The notes under the pieces are model-generated. The model made no database searches. It saw only the letters and a list, made by a program, of their open reading frames with translations, and was not told the origin of the DNA. A stretch of DNA of 64,000 nucleotides. Origin: JAJRRL01 sp047404195 (GTDB lineage Bacteria; Pseudomonadota; Gammaproteobacteria; JAJRRL01). Location: assembly GCA_047404195.1 (NCBI GenBank), contig JBDOIU010000002.1:117586-181585 (forward strand), given 5' to 3'. A program made the position numbers and the translations under genes. Below, in pieces: positions 8,535-17,596 of the stretch (position 1 is its first letter; each line of letters starts with the position of its first letter).

Positions 8535-10739
8535 ATGTTTAAGCAATTGCGATTGTATTCGATTGCTATGGTATTGCCCATGTTGTGTTTATTGGCACCA
8601 GTTAAAATAGTTGCTGCCAATCGACATGTTGACCTCACAATAGCAAATAAAATGGTCACTATTGATGGTCATCAATTACGCTCCATTGCTGTGAATGGAC
8701 AAATACCCGGTCCGACACTGCATTTTCGCGAGGGTGATCATGTCACTATTTCTGTGCACAATCACCTTAGGCAAAATACAACACTGCATTGGCATGGATT
8801 ATTGGTTCCTTGGCAAATGGATGGCGTGGCGAATGTTAGTCAGCGGCCAATTCCCCCAGGGCAGACATTTCAATATCGCTACACCTTGCATCAATCTGGG
8901 ACCTATTGGTACCACAGCCATACTGGTTTGCAGGAGCAGGATGGTGTCTATGGTGGTCTCATTATAGCGCCACGACATAAAAAGTGGTCTAGTAACAAGG
9001 ATTTTATGCTGGTTTTGTCTGATTGGATAAATTCTGGTGGTGATCAGGTATTCGCGAATTTGAAGAAGACGGGTGATTTTTATAGTGTGCGTTTTCCACT
9101 GCAGTCCTCATTGGTTCAGTTTTATCAAGATATGCATGCTGCAGGCTCTCAAAAAGAAAAAAGTAAGGTTTACATGGCTTACATGGCTATGCAAAAGAGT
9201 CGTATGGGGGTATATGACATCAGCGATGTGGCATATAATGCTTTTTTACTCAATGGTCGTACCAAGCAATCACCCTGGAAGAGAAAAGTTAATGTTGGTG
9301 ATATCGTTCGTTTGAGACTCGTTGGCGCTGGCTCCAGTACTATTTTCAAGGTACAAATGTCAAGAAAGACGATGATGACTGTCATTCAAGTTGACGGCAG
9401 AAATGTTAAGCCACATAAAGTCAAGTCATTGCTCATTGCACCGGGTGAAACAGTCGATGTTTTGGTTAAAATTCGCCAGCATCGGCCGTATGTCGTGAAT
9501 GCACTGTCGATTGATGGCATAGGTAGCGCAATTGGTGTCCTGCAGACAGATGAGCAACAGTCAATTTCTGCTGTTGATATGGTTGCCTACAAGAAGCCGA
9601 AACCGCGTAACCCTATGCGAGCAATGATGGTTCATCCCCCGAAGAAAGCCGTTGTGTCAACACATTCACAATATGATGTGCTAGAGGCGACTTTTAAAAG
9701 TAATGATCCAACCATACAGCCAAGCAAAACCATCCATGTGACCTTATCGGGATTCATGGATCGTTATATGTGGTTTATCAATGGCGTACCTTATTACAAA
9801 GCCAAACCAATCATGGTTAAGCATGGGAAACGGTATCGTATTATTTTTACAAATAAAACATCCATGTATCATCCTATGCATATTCACGGGCATTGGTTCA
9901 TTTTGCGAAATGGTCATGGCCGTTATGATCCTTTATTGCATACAATTAACCTACCCCCAGGTGCTGTTATTGTGGCTGACCTTGATGCAAACACCTTAGG
10001 GCAGTGGTTTATGCACTGTCATAACCTCTATCACCTATCAGCAGGTATGGCTAACATTGTTCGATATGAGGATACACCCAGTTCTCATTTTGCCGGCTTG
10101 AATGGTGATCGAAGTGATGGTCCGTATATGTCCACATCATTAGATGTGAATACTAATTTGTACGAGGGCCAGTATCAGGTCAGTTTCAAAACGCAGATTG
10201 GCTCGAGTAAGCACGTGTTACAGATCTATGCAGATGAAGCGGAGATAACCGATAACAAAGTCACTGATGCCAATTTAGATGTTTTCTATTTGCGTTGGTT
10301 AAATCAATTTTGGGCCGTTAAGGCGGGTATTAATTCAGTTTATCGACCAGCTGCTGCGGCTTACATACAGCCTGGTTTTGGTTTGGAGGGTACCTTACCG
10401 TACTCATTCGAAGTTGATCTTCGAACTTATTTGCGTGGCAATAGTGTTAAGTTAGACGCTGAAATCGATAGAGATATCCAGCTTTCTAGGAAAGTGCATT
10501 TATCTCTTGGTGTTGAGGGTATTGCTGCCACAGCCACCTTAAAACAGGATGAGATTGGTAGCGGTTTGAACTCAGTTGAGTGGACTGTGCGCCCATACTA
10601 CCAGCTGAGCCCCAATATCCAGCTATATGTACAGTATCAACATACAAACTACTACGGCCCATTAAAAAATATTCTGATATCGCAGGGTGAAGAGACTTCA
10701 GAGAACCGCTATGCTCTCGGATTTGCATACCTACTCTAG
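8535..10739 (+). CDS. CopA-like multicopper oxidase fused to CopB-like outer-membrane domain
   Basis: The 734-aa protein begins with a Sec-type signal sequence without the twin arginine usual in CopA. Three cupredoxin regions follow, with all copper-ligand motifs: LHWHG and WYHSHTG early, then HPMHIHGHWF and HCHNLYHLSAGM (type 1 Cys about residue 495, axial Met ten residues later). CopA oxidases normally end near there. Here another 220 residues follow (about 515-734), with alternating beta strands and motifs such as DVNTNLYEGQYQ and a terminal aromatic/Leu tail (GFAYLL). This resembles the CopB copper-resistance barrel. The likely role is periplasmic Cu(I) oxidation with copper handling at the outer membrane. 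GGGGAG precedes the ATG. Confidence 0.85.
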   Translation: MFKQLRLYSIAMVLPMLCLLAPVKIVAANRHVDLTIANKMVTIDGHQLRSIAVNGQIPGPTLHFREGDHVTISVHNHLRQNTTLHWHGLLVPWQMDGVANVSQRPIPPGQTFQYRYTLHQSGTYWYHSHTGLQEQDGVYGGLIIAPRHKKWSSNKDFMLVLSDWINSGGDQVFANLKKTGDFYSVRFPLQSSLVQFYQDMHAAGSQKEKSKVYMAYMAMQKSRMGVYDISDVAYNAFLLNGRTKQSPWKRKVNVGDIVRLRLVGAGSSTIFKVQMSRKTMMTVIQVDGRNVKPHKVKSLLIAPGETVDVLVKIRQHRPYVVNALSIDGIGSAIGVLQTDEQQSISAVDMVAYKKPKPRNPMRAMMVHPPKKAVVSTHSQYDVLEATFKSNDPTIQPSKTIHVTLSGFMDRYMWFINGVPYYKAKPIMVKHGKRYRIIFTNKTSMYHPMHIHGHWFILRNGHGRYDPLLHTINLPPGAVIVADLDANTLGQWFMHCHNLYHLSAGMANIVRYEDTPSSHFAGLNGDRSDGPYMSTSLDVNTNLYEGQYQVSFKTQIGSSKHVLQIYADEAEITDNKVTDANLDVFYLRWLNQFWAVKAGINSVYRPAAAAYIQPGFGLEGTLPYSFEVDLRTYLRGNSVKLDAEIDRDIQLSRKVHLSLGVEGIAATATLKQDEIGSGLNSVEWTVRPYYQLSPNIQLYVQYQHTNYYGPLKNILISQGEETSENRYALGFAYLL

Positions 10740-10837
10740 CGTTTCTTTCAGCACGGTTGCGCTAAAGCGCAGCCGGTGTTGCGATTCTTGTCTATTATCA
10801 CTAGAATATAGTGAGTATTCATTGATTGGGGGCGGAT

Positions 10838-11773
10838 ATGTTTAAGCGCATTTTACTATTTCTATTAACTAATATATTGGTTGTGGCAACTGTTTCTATC
10901 ATGTTATCAATACTTGGTGTACATGGTTATCTGACACAGCATGGTATTGATTATGCCAGTTTGATGGTTTTTTGCCTGGTCTGGGGTATGGCCGGTGCTT
11001 TTATTTCCCTGATGATGTCACGCTGGATGGCGAAGCGTTTAATGGGGGTTAAAGTGATTGACCCACAGCGCGCCTCTGCTGAAGAGCGTCGCTTGGTTGA
11101 AATGGTGCATGGTTTGGCACGGCGTGCTGGTCTCACCACCATGCCTGAAGTCGGTATTTATCCAGCAGAGCAACACAATGCATTTGCCACCGGCGCCACT
11201 AAAAACCGTTCATTAGTGGCGGTGTCAGCTGGTTTATTGCGTGATTTTCCTGAGAATGAGCTGCTTGCTATTTTGGGGCATGAAATCACACACATTACCA
11301 ATGGTGACATGGTCACGTTGACGCTGATTCAGGGTGTTGTGAACGCCTTTGCTATGTTCTTATCGCGTATTGTTGCTTACGCGGTGGCGCAGGCTATGCG
11401 TGGTAATAATGATCGTGAGGGTGGCATGTCCACGTTGACTTACTATGTATGTGTGTTTATTTTCGATATCATTTTTACCATTCTAGGCTCCGTTGTGACA
11501 GCAGCATTTTCACGTTGGCGAGAGTTTCGGGCGGACCAGGGTGGCGCTCAGTTAAGCAGTCGTGATCATATGATTGCAGCCTTGCGTCGTTTGGATCAAG
11601 TTGTGACTGAGGCATCGTCATCGCGCCGTCGCAGTCCATTCCGTCGTCGACGCAGTCGCGCGCTGGATGTATTGCAAATATCGATGCCAGGTAAACGTGG
11701 TGGCATTCGCCGTTACTTTGCTTCTCACCCGCCGATTGAAGAGCGCATTAAGCGGCTACAAACATCAGCCTAA
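10838..11773 (+). CDS. htpX: Membrane metalloprotease HtpX
   Basis: Zinc-dependent M48 protease of the inner membrane that degrades damaged membrane proteins together with FtsH. The 311-aa protein has two N-terminal membrane segments (about residues 4-24 and 35-58). The zinc site HEITH has its flanking GHEITHITNGD, two more hydrophobic segments follow, and the third ligand region reads FRADQGGA. ATG at 10838 is preceded by GGGGGCG; a TTG four codons upstream is also in frame. The C-terminus is unusually Arg/Ser-rich (about residues 262-280). A strong terminator follows at once. Confidence 0.94.
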   Translation: MFKRILLFLLTNILVVATVSIMLSILGVHGYLTQHGIDYASLMVFCLVWGMAGAFISLMMSRWMAKRLMGVKVIDPQRASAEERRLVEMVHGLARRAGLTTMPEVGIYPAEQHNAFATGATKNRSLVAVSAGLLRDFPENELLAILGHEITHITNGDMVTLTLIQGVVNAFAMFLSRIVAYAVAQAMRGNNDREGGMSTLTYYVCVFIFDIIFTILGSVVTAAFSRWREFRADQGGAQLSSRDHMIAALRRLDQVVTEASSSRRRSPFRRRRSRALDVLQISMPGKRGGIRRYFASHPPIEERIKRLQTSA

Positions 11774-11775
11774 AA

Positions 11776-11805
11776 AAAACCACCGCATTGCGGTGGTTTT
11801 TCTTT
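11776..11805. terminator. Bidirectional Rho-independent terminator
   Basis: The stem AAAACCACCG / CGGTGGTTTT closes a CATTG loop, with a T-run on the plus strand and an A-run on the other side. It therefore works for htpX and for the convergent lipoprotein gene. Confidence 0.92.
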
Positions 11806-11819
11806 TGACATGCCAGTCA

Positions 11820-12521
11820 TCAGTTGGCATCAATTTCTGCGCGTGACAGTGTGCGGTTCAGTCGGCTACGCTCATCTTGTAAGCGAGACCGCTCAGCAGA
11901 CAGCTGCTCTATACGAATAAAGCGCATACCGGGGCCCATGTGTTGATGTTTATGATGGCGTGACAGATAGTCAATCTGTCCATCAATAGCGCTGATGCGA
12001 TCATCGAGACTGCGTAATTGGTCTTTAGTTGACTGAATGCTGCTGAATTGTCGTTTGCCGCGGGCATAGGCATTGCGGAATTTCACGAACTGATCTGAGG
12101 CGCAGTATGTAGGTAGTGGTGCGCCTGAACGCCCTAGGCGGTAGCCAGAAGAGGGAATGCAGAACAGGCGAAGACCACGGTGCCATGAGCTTGCGAAGCG
12201 TTTGGCCATATTTGCTGGGCAGACGGGCGCGTAATTTTTACCTAAAACACCGAGCTGATAGGCGTTTTTGGGGGTACAGAATAGCTTTGTGCCTGCTACC
12301 CAGCCTTGGTGGTAACGTTTGAAGTTCACATCGATGCCAAAGCGCTTACAGTCAGCAGATTCTTGCTCTAGGCCGCTGGCCATTTGTCCGGCAGCACCGG
12401 TTTGTAGTCCACGTTGGTACCAGTTAGCAGTTTGGCATTGCTGTTGGTTCATGTGGGTTGCGCAAGCGCTGAGTAGTATGGCGCCTGATGTGATCATCAA
12501 GCCTTTGAATAATGAGCTCAT
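11820..12521 (-). CDS. DUF2799-family lipoprotein
   Basis: 233 aa with a lipoprotein signal peptide and lipobox LLSAC, so probably anchored in the outer membrane. The mature part shows repeated blocks of the form W-x-x-G-x-x-x-[FY]-C...[YL]-G-x-x-G. Examples are NWYQRGLQTGAAG, YHQGWVAGTKLFC and WHRGLRLFC, typical of DUF2799 proteins. The last 60 residues form a predicted coiled coil (LDDRISAIDGQIDYL onward). Function unknown. GAGGAT precedes the ATG. It is convergent with htpX across a shared terminator. Confidence 0.8.
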   Translation of the reverse strand: MSSLFKGLMITSGAILLSACATHMNQQQCQTANWYQRGLQTGAAGQMASGLEQESADCKRFGIDVNFKRYHQGWVAGTKLFCTPKNAYQLGVLGKNYAPVCPANMAKRFASSWHRGLRLFCIPSSGYRLGRSGAPLPTYCASDQFVKFRNAYARGKRQFSSIQSTKDQLRSLDDRISAIDGQIDYLSRHHKHQHMGPGMRFIRIEQLSAERSRLQDERSRLNRTLSRAEIDAN

Positions 12522-12727
12522 GGCATATCCTCGTTAAAATGCATGGTTGCAGCCACTGTTAGGCGACCAGTGTTCTATTTTAACAGGAAATGACGCAAAG
12601 CACAGCCATTGAGTTGTAAAATTTGACACCATGAGTTGCTATCAATACGCATTGAACTGATGGGTAGGGGTGTTTTATGATGGAAGGGTTTTACCATCAG
12701 TCATTCACAGCAATGAGGAGAACACAT

Positions 12728-13231
12728 TTGAAAAATAGCGTTATTCAGCGAGACGGTTTCCAGCTCGTCGGTATGACGGTACGTACCAATAATCGCATCG
12801 AGGTGATACCAGAGCAATCTAAGATTGCGCAGTGTGCGGGATATTATTGGTCGCAGCAGGTTGCCAATGCCATACAGCATCGCGTCACACCAGGCTTGAC
12901 CTTCGTTGTTTACACTGACTATGAGAGTGATGAACATGGCGACTATACTTATTTTATCGGTGAAGCAGTGAGCTCATTAGACGATCAGGATCTAGAGCAA
13001 TTTCAGGCAACAATGTTGCCTGCTGGTGACTATCAGCGATTTACAACGGCGCAAGGTGCATTGCCTGACATTGTGATTGCCGCTTGGCGAGAAATATGGC
13101 AACTACAACCGCAAGATTTTGCTGGTAAGCGTCGTTACCTTGCTGATTATGAAATCTATGATCAACGCGCAATTGACCCTACGCAGGCAGAGGTTGACAT
13201 ATACATTGGTATTGACAGTCATTCTGTGTGA
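12728..13231 (+). CDS. GyrI-like / AraC-effector-binding-domain protein
   Basis: The 167-aa protein is a stand-alone SOUL/GyrI-like effector-binding fold. It opens in the typical way (RDGFQLVGMTVRTNN), has a VVYTDYESDEHGDYTYFIG core, and ends in the usual AWREIWQLQPQ...YEIYD...VDIYIGI pattern. Such domains bind small cationic ligands or modulate gyrase; the target here is unknown. TTG at 12728 is chosen because GAGGAG lies seven bases before it and it matches where the family starts. ATGs at 12677 and 12713 are possible but poorly placed. Confidence 0.75.
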   Translation: MKNSVIQRDGFQLVGMTVRTNNRIEVIPEQSKIAQCAGYYWSQQVANAIQHRVTPGLTFVVYTDYESDEHGDYTYFIGEAVSSLDDQDLEQFQATMLPAGDYQRFTTAQGALPDIVIAAWREIWQLQPQDFAGKRRYLADYEIYDQRAIDPTQAEVDIYIGIDSHSV

Positions 13232-13236
13232 CTGCG

Positions 13237-14112
13237 TCATTGTTTGAGTGTGGCGTTGTTGGCCTGTAAAGCATGTTGATGTTGGTGGTTTCGGTACCAA
13301 AAACCTGCGCATATCACTGACCCAATACCTGCCATGGTTGCGCTGATTGCACAGATAGCAATTGCAATGATTCCACATGAGCGGGTGAGTTCAGTAGTCA
13401 ATGCAATACCACTATCGCCTGCGCCAGCACACGCTGTTATAGAAGCCAGTATAATGCATGCTATTCGGGGTGCATTGATAGAATATTGTTTTGCTGATGT
13501 TGCTGACTGTTTTGGGTCAGTGATTCGTTTGAGGGCTTGTGCTGTTGCTGTCGATGCATCAGTTGCCGTTCTTGGAAGTGGGCGTGATAGTTTTTCGCCT
13601 AGCGCAGCCATCACAAGGCAGTCCAGAGCAAGATAATGTGCCTGCATAGGGGTGATGGTTTCTTGGCGCTTATGAAAGTGCGCATTAATGACGGCCGCTA
13701 TGGTGACCCCCACTTCATGGAAGCTATGGAATCCACCCCGCCAATGTTCCGTAATCAGGAGTACACCACAAAGTATTTTCAGCCGTTTAATGTCTTTTTT
13801 CGCCTTCAAATCCAGTAGCTTGATGAGTAAACGCAGTTGATAGTAAGTTGTTTTGGATGCTTCGTTAACAATTTCAAGTCCGTGCTTTGATGACAAGTTA
13901 AATTTAATGTCTGTACCAATAAAAGATAGTCGTCTTTTGTGTTTTGTTGGTAGGGCAGTGACTTGTTTGTTATATTTCTGATGGATGTCAGATAAATTCA
14001 TATCAAAAGTAGGTAAATCGCTTGTAATGTTGTTGTTGAGTTGTGATTTCAAGACTCGTGAGATGCTTTTTTCGATTGAGATATTTGGACCGCAGTATGC
14101 GAGTACAGTCAA
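13237..14112 (-). CDS. Unknown protein with C-terminal transmembrane hairpin
   Basis: 291 aa. The first 200 residues are polar and helical with no recognised domain. Two hydrophobic segments (about 213-233 and 244-270, rich in Ala, Gly, Ile and Cys) are followed by a His/Gln-rich tail. The TTG start overlaps the TGA of the upstream 110-aa gene (TTGA), indicating translational coupling. Its architecture matches the other TM-hairpin unknowns of this window. It is convergent with the GyrI-like gene, with only five bases between the stops. Confidence 0.6.
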   Translation of the reverse strand: MTVLAYCGPNISIEKSISRVLKSQLNNNITSDLPTFDMNLSDIHQKYNKQVTALPTKHKRRLSFIGTDIKFNLSSKHGLEIVNEASKTTYYQLRLLIKLLDLKAKKDIKRLKILCGVLLITEHWRGGFHSFHEVGVTIAAVINAHFHKRQETITPMQAHYLALDCLVMAALGEKLSRPLPRTATDASTATAQALKRITDPKQSATSAKQYSINAPRIACIILASITACAGAGDSGIALTTELTRSCGIIAIAICAISATMAGIGSVICAGFWYRNHQHQHALQANNATLKQ

Positions 14113-14441
14113 TATACCTGTGATTTCTCTGATTTTTTTGCAGGTGCTTGAGTAATGCTTTCAGTCGTCGAATGTAAGCACTGCTCAACGCCATCAGGTG
14201 TTTTTGCACCCCGATAGTTTTTAAGTGTTTCATTGCCAGCCCAGTCATCAAAAGTATGGCTCGTTGCTAATAGTTCATAAATACCATCGGGACCCTTCAA
14301 TGATTCTTCCAATATTTGAGCGAGTTGAAAAACCGCATCGATACTATCAGCGTGTGGATTGCTTTGAACAGTTTCAACAAGCTGGTGCTGCAGGCTTTTC
14401 CGACAGAGTGATTCTTGTGCCTTATGTGTGTGACTACTCAT
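14109..14441 (-). CDS. Small unknown protein, coupled to the downstream membrane protein
   Basis: 110 aa, acidic to neutral and probably helical, with no signal peptide or membrane segment. No family recognised. Its stop overlaps the TTG start of the 291-aa TM-hairpin gene, so the two form a two-gene operon. A chaperone or partner role for the downstream protein is possible, but that is only inference from small size and coupling. Confidence 0.55.
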   Translation of the reverse strand: MSSHTHKAQESLCRKSLQHQLVETVQSNPHADSIDAVFQLAQILEESLKGPDGIYELLATSHTFDDWAGNETLKNYRGAKTPDGVEQCLHSTTESITQAPAKKSEKSQVY

Positions 14442-14580
14442 GGATACTTTTCTTTTTCTTGTGTGTACATTTATTATCGCATAGATTAATGGCGAATGTC
14501 AATTCAATTTTTTTTGTGTTTAAACTCAGAAACTTAGGTATATTGCATGTGTTTTTGCTGTGTTTGTCGCTGCTATCACG

Positions 14581-15681
14581 CTATGCTTGGGGCCAATTTT
14601 GAAGTGCTATCGCAATGAGCTCACGGCGTTTATCAGCCAAGCGTTGTGCGAATTCGTGGCCAGGTAGATTGGCATCTTGCCAGGCTTGCGTATCGATTTC
14701 TAATATATCTTCTACCAATGCCAGCATGGCACGATCATGCACCAGTTTGTGTTCATGACAGCAGAGGCGGGCAAGCAGTTGAAACGATGCAAAGCGTCCG
14801 GGTCGTCGCCAGACATCGAGTGCGGATAAGCATTGATAAACTGAATCAACATTTTGGTGCCGCCAACAATCCAAGTAAGAGGGAAGTAGTAAGCCAAGCT
14901 CAGCCATTTCAGCGCAGGCTTTGGGTACACGATAACGTTTGCAAACTTGTCGAATGTCTTTCTTGCTCAAGCCTTGGCAGCAAATGGCAAAGCGAATGGG
15001 TAAGCTGGCATCGATGGCTGCAGCATGTCGTAGTGCAAAGCGATTTGGCAGTGTTGTCCATTCTGGAAAGCAGACTGACAGGGCACCGATGGATTTAAGC
15101 ACTTCAAAGAATCGCCACGGTGCGATTTCTAACAATGCTTTTGACCACTCTTTCCAAACCCGCTCAGCTACCAGCGTTGCGACTTCGCCTTCGTTCACCA
15201 TACGGCGCATGAGTGACAGTGTGTCTGCATGAATACTGAAGTCATGAAAGCGAGCTGCGAAACGAGCTAAGCGCAGTATGCGCACGGGATCTTCGCTAAA
15301 AGCCGCAGAGACATGTCGAAAGCAGCGTTCATTCAGATCCTTGCGTCCGTTGAAAGGGTCAACGAGGTTGTGGTCTGCATCCATGGCGATGGCATTAATG
15401 GTCAGATCACGGCGCTTTAAGTCCTCTTCAAGACTGACATCAGGACTGGCATGAAATACAAAGCCATGGTAGCCCGGCGCCACCTTACGTTCGGTGCGTG
15501 CGAGTGCGTATTCTTCATGTGTTTCAGGATGCAGAAAAACTGGAAAATCTTTGCCTACTGGTTTATAGCCTTGTGCCAGCATATGTTCGGCAGTACAGCC
15601 AACTACCACCCAGTCGCGTTCTTTTACTGGCAAGCGCAATAAGCGGTCTCTGACGGCGCCACCGACCAAATAAATCTGCAA
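14581..15681 (-). CDS. cca: CCA-adding tRNA nucleotidyltransferase
   Basis: Adds or repairs the 3' CCA of tRNA using CTP and ATP without a template. The 366-aa protein begins with the class II nucleotidyltransferase motif LVGGAVRDRLL. It then has KERDWVVVG with the catalytic acidic pair, the RRDLTINAIAMD and DPFNGRKDL motifs, and the EDPVRILRLARFAARF nucleotide-recognition helix. No HD phosphohydrolase domain follows, so it is the short form compared with the 412-aa E. coli enzyme. Start TTG at 15681 is set by AAGAGGAT seven bases upstream and by the family's start; the longer TTG at 15714 is unlikely. Confidence 0.92.
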   Translation of the reverse strand: MQIYLVGGAVRDRLLRLPVKERDWVVVGCTAEHMLAQGYKPVGKDFPVFLHPETHEEYALARTERKVAPGYHGFVFHASPDVSLEEDLKRRDLTINAIAMDADHNLVDPFNGRKDLNERCFRHVSAAFSEDPVRILRLARFAARFHDFSIHADTLSLMRRMVNEGEVATLVAERVWKEWSKALLEIAPWRFFEVLKSIGALSVCFPEWTTLPNRFALRHAAAIDASLPIRFAICCQGLSKKDIRQVCKRYRVPKACAEMAELGLLLPSYLDCWRHQNVDSVYQCLSALDVWRRPGRFASFQLLARLCCHEHKLVHDRAMLALVEDILEIDTQAWQDANLPGHEFAQRLADKRRELIAIALQNWPQA

Positions 15682-15758
15682 ATGTGGTATCCTCTTGGTA
15701 AGCGCACCATGCAAGTGGTGTATGATTCCTAAAACCCCATCAATTTAGCAGAAATAAC

Positions 15759-16589
15759 ATGAGATTACAGCAGTATTTGTCCCGCTGCGCCGGGCGATTG
15801 AGCCAGTGCCGCATAAAGTGGCTTAAAAACATCTTTATTCGTTCATTTTGCAAGCATTATGCTGTCGATCTAGCCGATTTTGAGCATGATACGGCCGACG
15901 GCTACGCATGTTTTCGTGATTTTTTTATCAGACGACTGCGTCCAGGGGCGCGCCCAGCTGTGCCAGCAGAACCGGTGATTGTATCTCCTGTTGACGGGCA
16001 AGTCGCCCAATGTGGCTTATTAGAGGCTGGACAGATGTTACAAGCCAAGGGTATTCACTACGATGTGGCTGCTTTGCTAGCAAGCGATGACTTGGCGCGT
16101 CATTTTGAATCGGCTTATTATGCCACTTTGTATCTATCACCACGCGATTACCATCGTGTGCATATGCCTTTTGATGGTCATTTACAAGCCATGACCTATG
16201 TCCCGGGCACACTCTATCCTGTGAATGAATCAGCCGTGGTTTCTGTGCCCGACTTATTCAGTAAAAATGAGCGTTTAATTTGTCACTTTGAGACGCGCCT
16301 TGGTCCGATGGTGCTGGTGTTTGTTGGTGCTTTGATTGTTGGTCATATCAGCTGTGTTTGGCATGGTTCAGTCAATAGTGAGCATGGCATGGCTGCTCAA
16401 ACTTGGTCTTATGCCGATGCACCAAAGTTTTTCGCCGCTGGTGCCGAGCTGGGTCATTTTACTTTAGGCTCGACAGTCATTTGTTTGCTGCCCGCATCAT
16501 GCTGGCAGGCCATGCAATGTCAGGCTGGAGACGCCATACAGATGGGACAAGTATTGTCCTCAACGTTATCGATCGAGGGAGGTGATTAG
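15759..16589 (+). CDS. psd: Phosphatidylserine decarboxylase proenzyme
   Basis: Pyruvoyl enzyme of the inner membrane making phosphatidylethanolamine from phosphatidylserine. The 276-aa length is normal. Motifs seen are FFIRRLRPGARP, SPVDGQV, the catalytic RDYHRVHMP, and near the C-terminus LGST, where the proenzyme cuts itself between Gly and Ser to form the pyruvoyl group. There is no obvious ribosome site before the ATG. The stop abuts the sodC start with no gap, so the two genes are cotranscribed. Confidence 0.95.
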   Translation: MRLQQYLSRCAGRLSQCRIKWLKNIFIRSFCKHYAVDLADFEHDTADGYACFRDFFIRRLRPGARPAVPAEPVIVSPVDGQVAQCGLLEAGQMLQAKGIHYDVAALLASDDLARHFESAYYATLYLSPRDYHRVHMPFDGHLQAMTYVPGTLYPVNESAVVSVPDLFSKNERLICHFETRLGPMVLVFVGALIVGHISCVWHGSVNSEHGMAAQTWSYADAPKFFAAGAELGHFTLGSTVICLLPASCWQAMQCQAGDAIQMGQVLSSTLSIEGGD

Positions 16590-17108
16590 ATGTATCAGTG
16601 TAGCCGATTGTTTACAACAGGTGTGTTAGTCATTGCCTGTGCTGCAGCAAGTGCCAGTACCATCAGCGTGACGGTTAACCGCCTGAGTGATGGCGTTTCA
16701 TTGGGTGAGATCACTTTGAAAGACAGTGCCTATGGCATGTTGATTCAGCCTCATCTCAGCGGTGTGTCCCCCGGTGCGCACGGTGTACATGTGCATGAGA
16801 ACCCCAGTTGCGCGAAGCACGGTAAAGCAGCGAGTAGTCATTTTGATCCAACAAAGACTGGTCAGCATCGAGGCCCGTACAGTGATAAGGGTCATGCTGG
16901 TGATTTACCATTGCTCGTCGCAGATGCGCAAGGCAAGGTGAGCACGCCAGTGCTTGCACCGCGTTTGCGGGTAGCTGATATCATCGGGCGCAGTATCATC
17001 GTACACGCTGGTGGAGACAATTATGCCGATAAGCCTCAGTCGCTTGGGGGTGGTGGTGCGCGCTTGGCTTGTGCTGTAGTGAGTTTAGAGCAGCCCGTTC
17101 GACCCTGA
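16590..17108 (+). CDS. sodC: Periplasmic Cu/Zn superoxide dismutase
   Basis: Converts superoxide to peroxide and oxygen outside the cytoplasm. The 172-aa protein has a Sec signal peptide (cleavage near ASAS). All metal motifs are present: GVHVHENPSC (copper His pair and disulfide Cys), HFDP, HRGPYSDKGHAGDLP (bridging and zinc ligands) and IIVHAGGDNYADKPQ. The closing GGGGARLACAVV carries the catalytic Arg and the second disulfide Cys. An ideal GGAGGTGAT ribosome site lies inside the end of psd. SodC protects host-associated bacteria from phagocyte superoxide. Confidence 0.95.
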   Translation: MYQCSRLFTTGVLVIACAAASASTISVTVNRLSDGVSLGEITLKDSAYGMLIQPHLSGVSPGAHGVHVHENPSCAKHGKAASSHFDPTKTGQHRGPYSDKGHAGDLPLLVADAQGKVSTPVLAPRLRVADIIGRSIIVHAGGDNYADKPQSLGGGGARLACAVVSLEQPVRP

Positions 17109-17346
17109 TCGACATCGTTTTTGAGCTGAGCCTATCCATTACCGGGATATTGCTTTGTTTTTGAGCTGGCCTTCGTTAGATATGGTCATCTTGTTGGGTC
17201 GGTGAAAAGTATTGCAATATCATGGTCTTCTAGTCTGATGTGGACGGGTAAGTAAGCACGAATGTGGCTTAAGGTGTGTTTCGAGTCGCATTTTATGCAG
17301 TGTCTTGCTTATAATGAGTAGACAACGCATTGCAAGGAGCACCGCT

Positions 17347-17580
17347 ATGTCGCTTGGCAAAATCAGTTTTTGGGCAAAATTAGGCACCATATCCGCATTG
17401 ACAGTCGGTTTACTGTCAGCTTGTGTGGTTGTGCATAGACCGTATAGACCACATTACGGCGGATATCACAGGGCGCCGCACTGTCGACGTGTATGGCGTA
17501 CGAGACGTATCTGCCGCCGTCGCTGGCATGGGCATGGTCGCCGTTGTCGCATGATGCGTCGTTCGCATTGGGTGTGTTAA
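17347..17580 (+). CDS. Small Arg/His-rich lipoprotein
   Basis: 77 aa from the ATG at 17347, which has AAGGAG seven bases upstream; an in-frame ATG at 17305 is less well supported. A signal sequence ends in the lipobox LLSAC. The mature peptide of about 40 residues is dominated by Arg, His, Tyr and Trp, with a few Cys. This is typical of small basic outer-membrane lipoproteins of unknown role. No family named. Confidence 0.6.
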   Translation: MSLGKISFWAKLGTISALTVGLLSACVVVHRPYRPHYGGYHRAPHCRRVWRTRRICRRRWHGHGRRCRMMRRSHWVC

Positions 17581-17596
17581 GTAGCAAAGACCGGAT

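Noticed and set aside
10740..10790. Hairpin after the copper oxidase gene (GGTTGCGC/GCGCAGCC) as terminator
   Set aside because: Stem is good but no T-run follows; too weak to list.
17117..17168. Two copies of GTTTTTGAGCTG 40 bp apart after sodC
   Set aside because: Short and without other context; may be chance.
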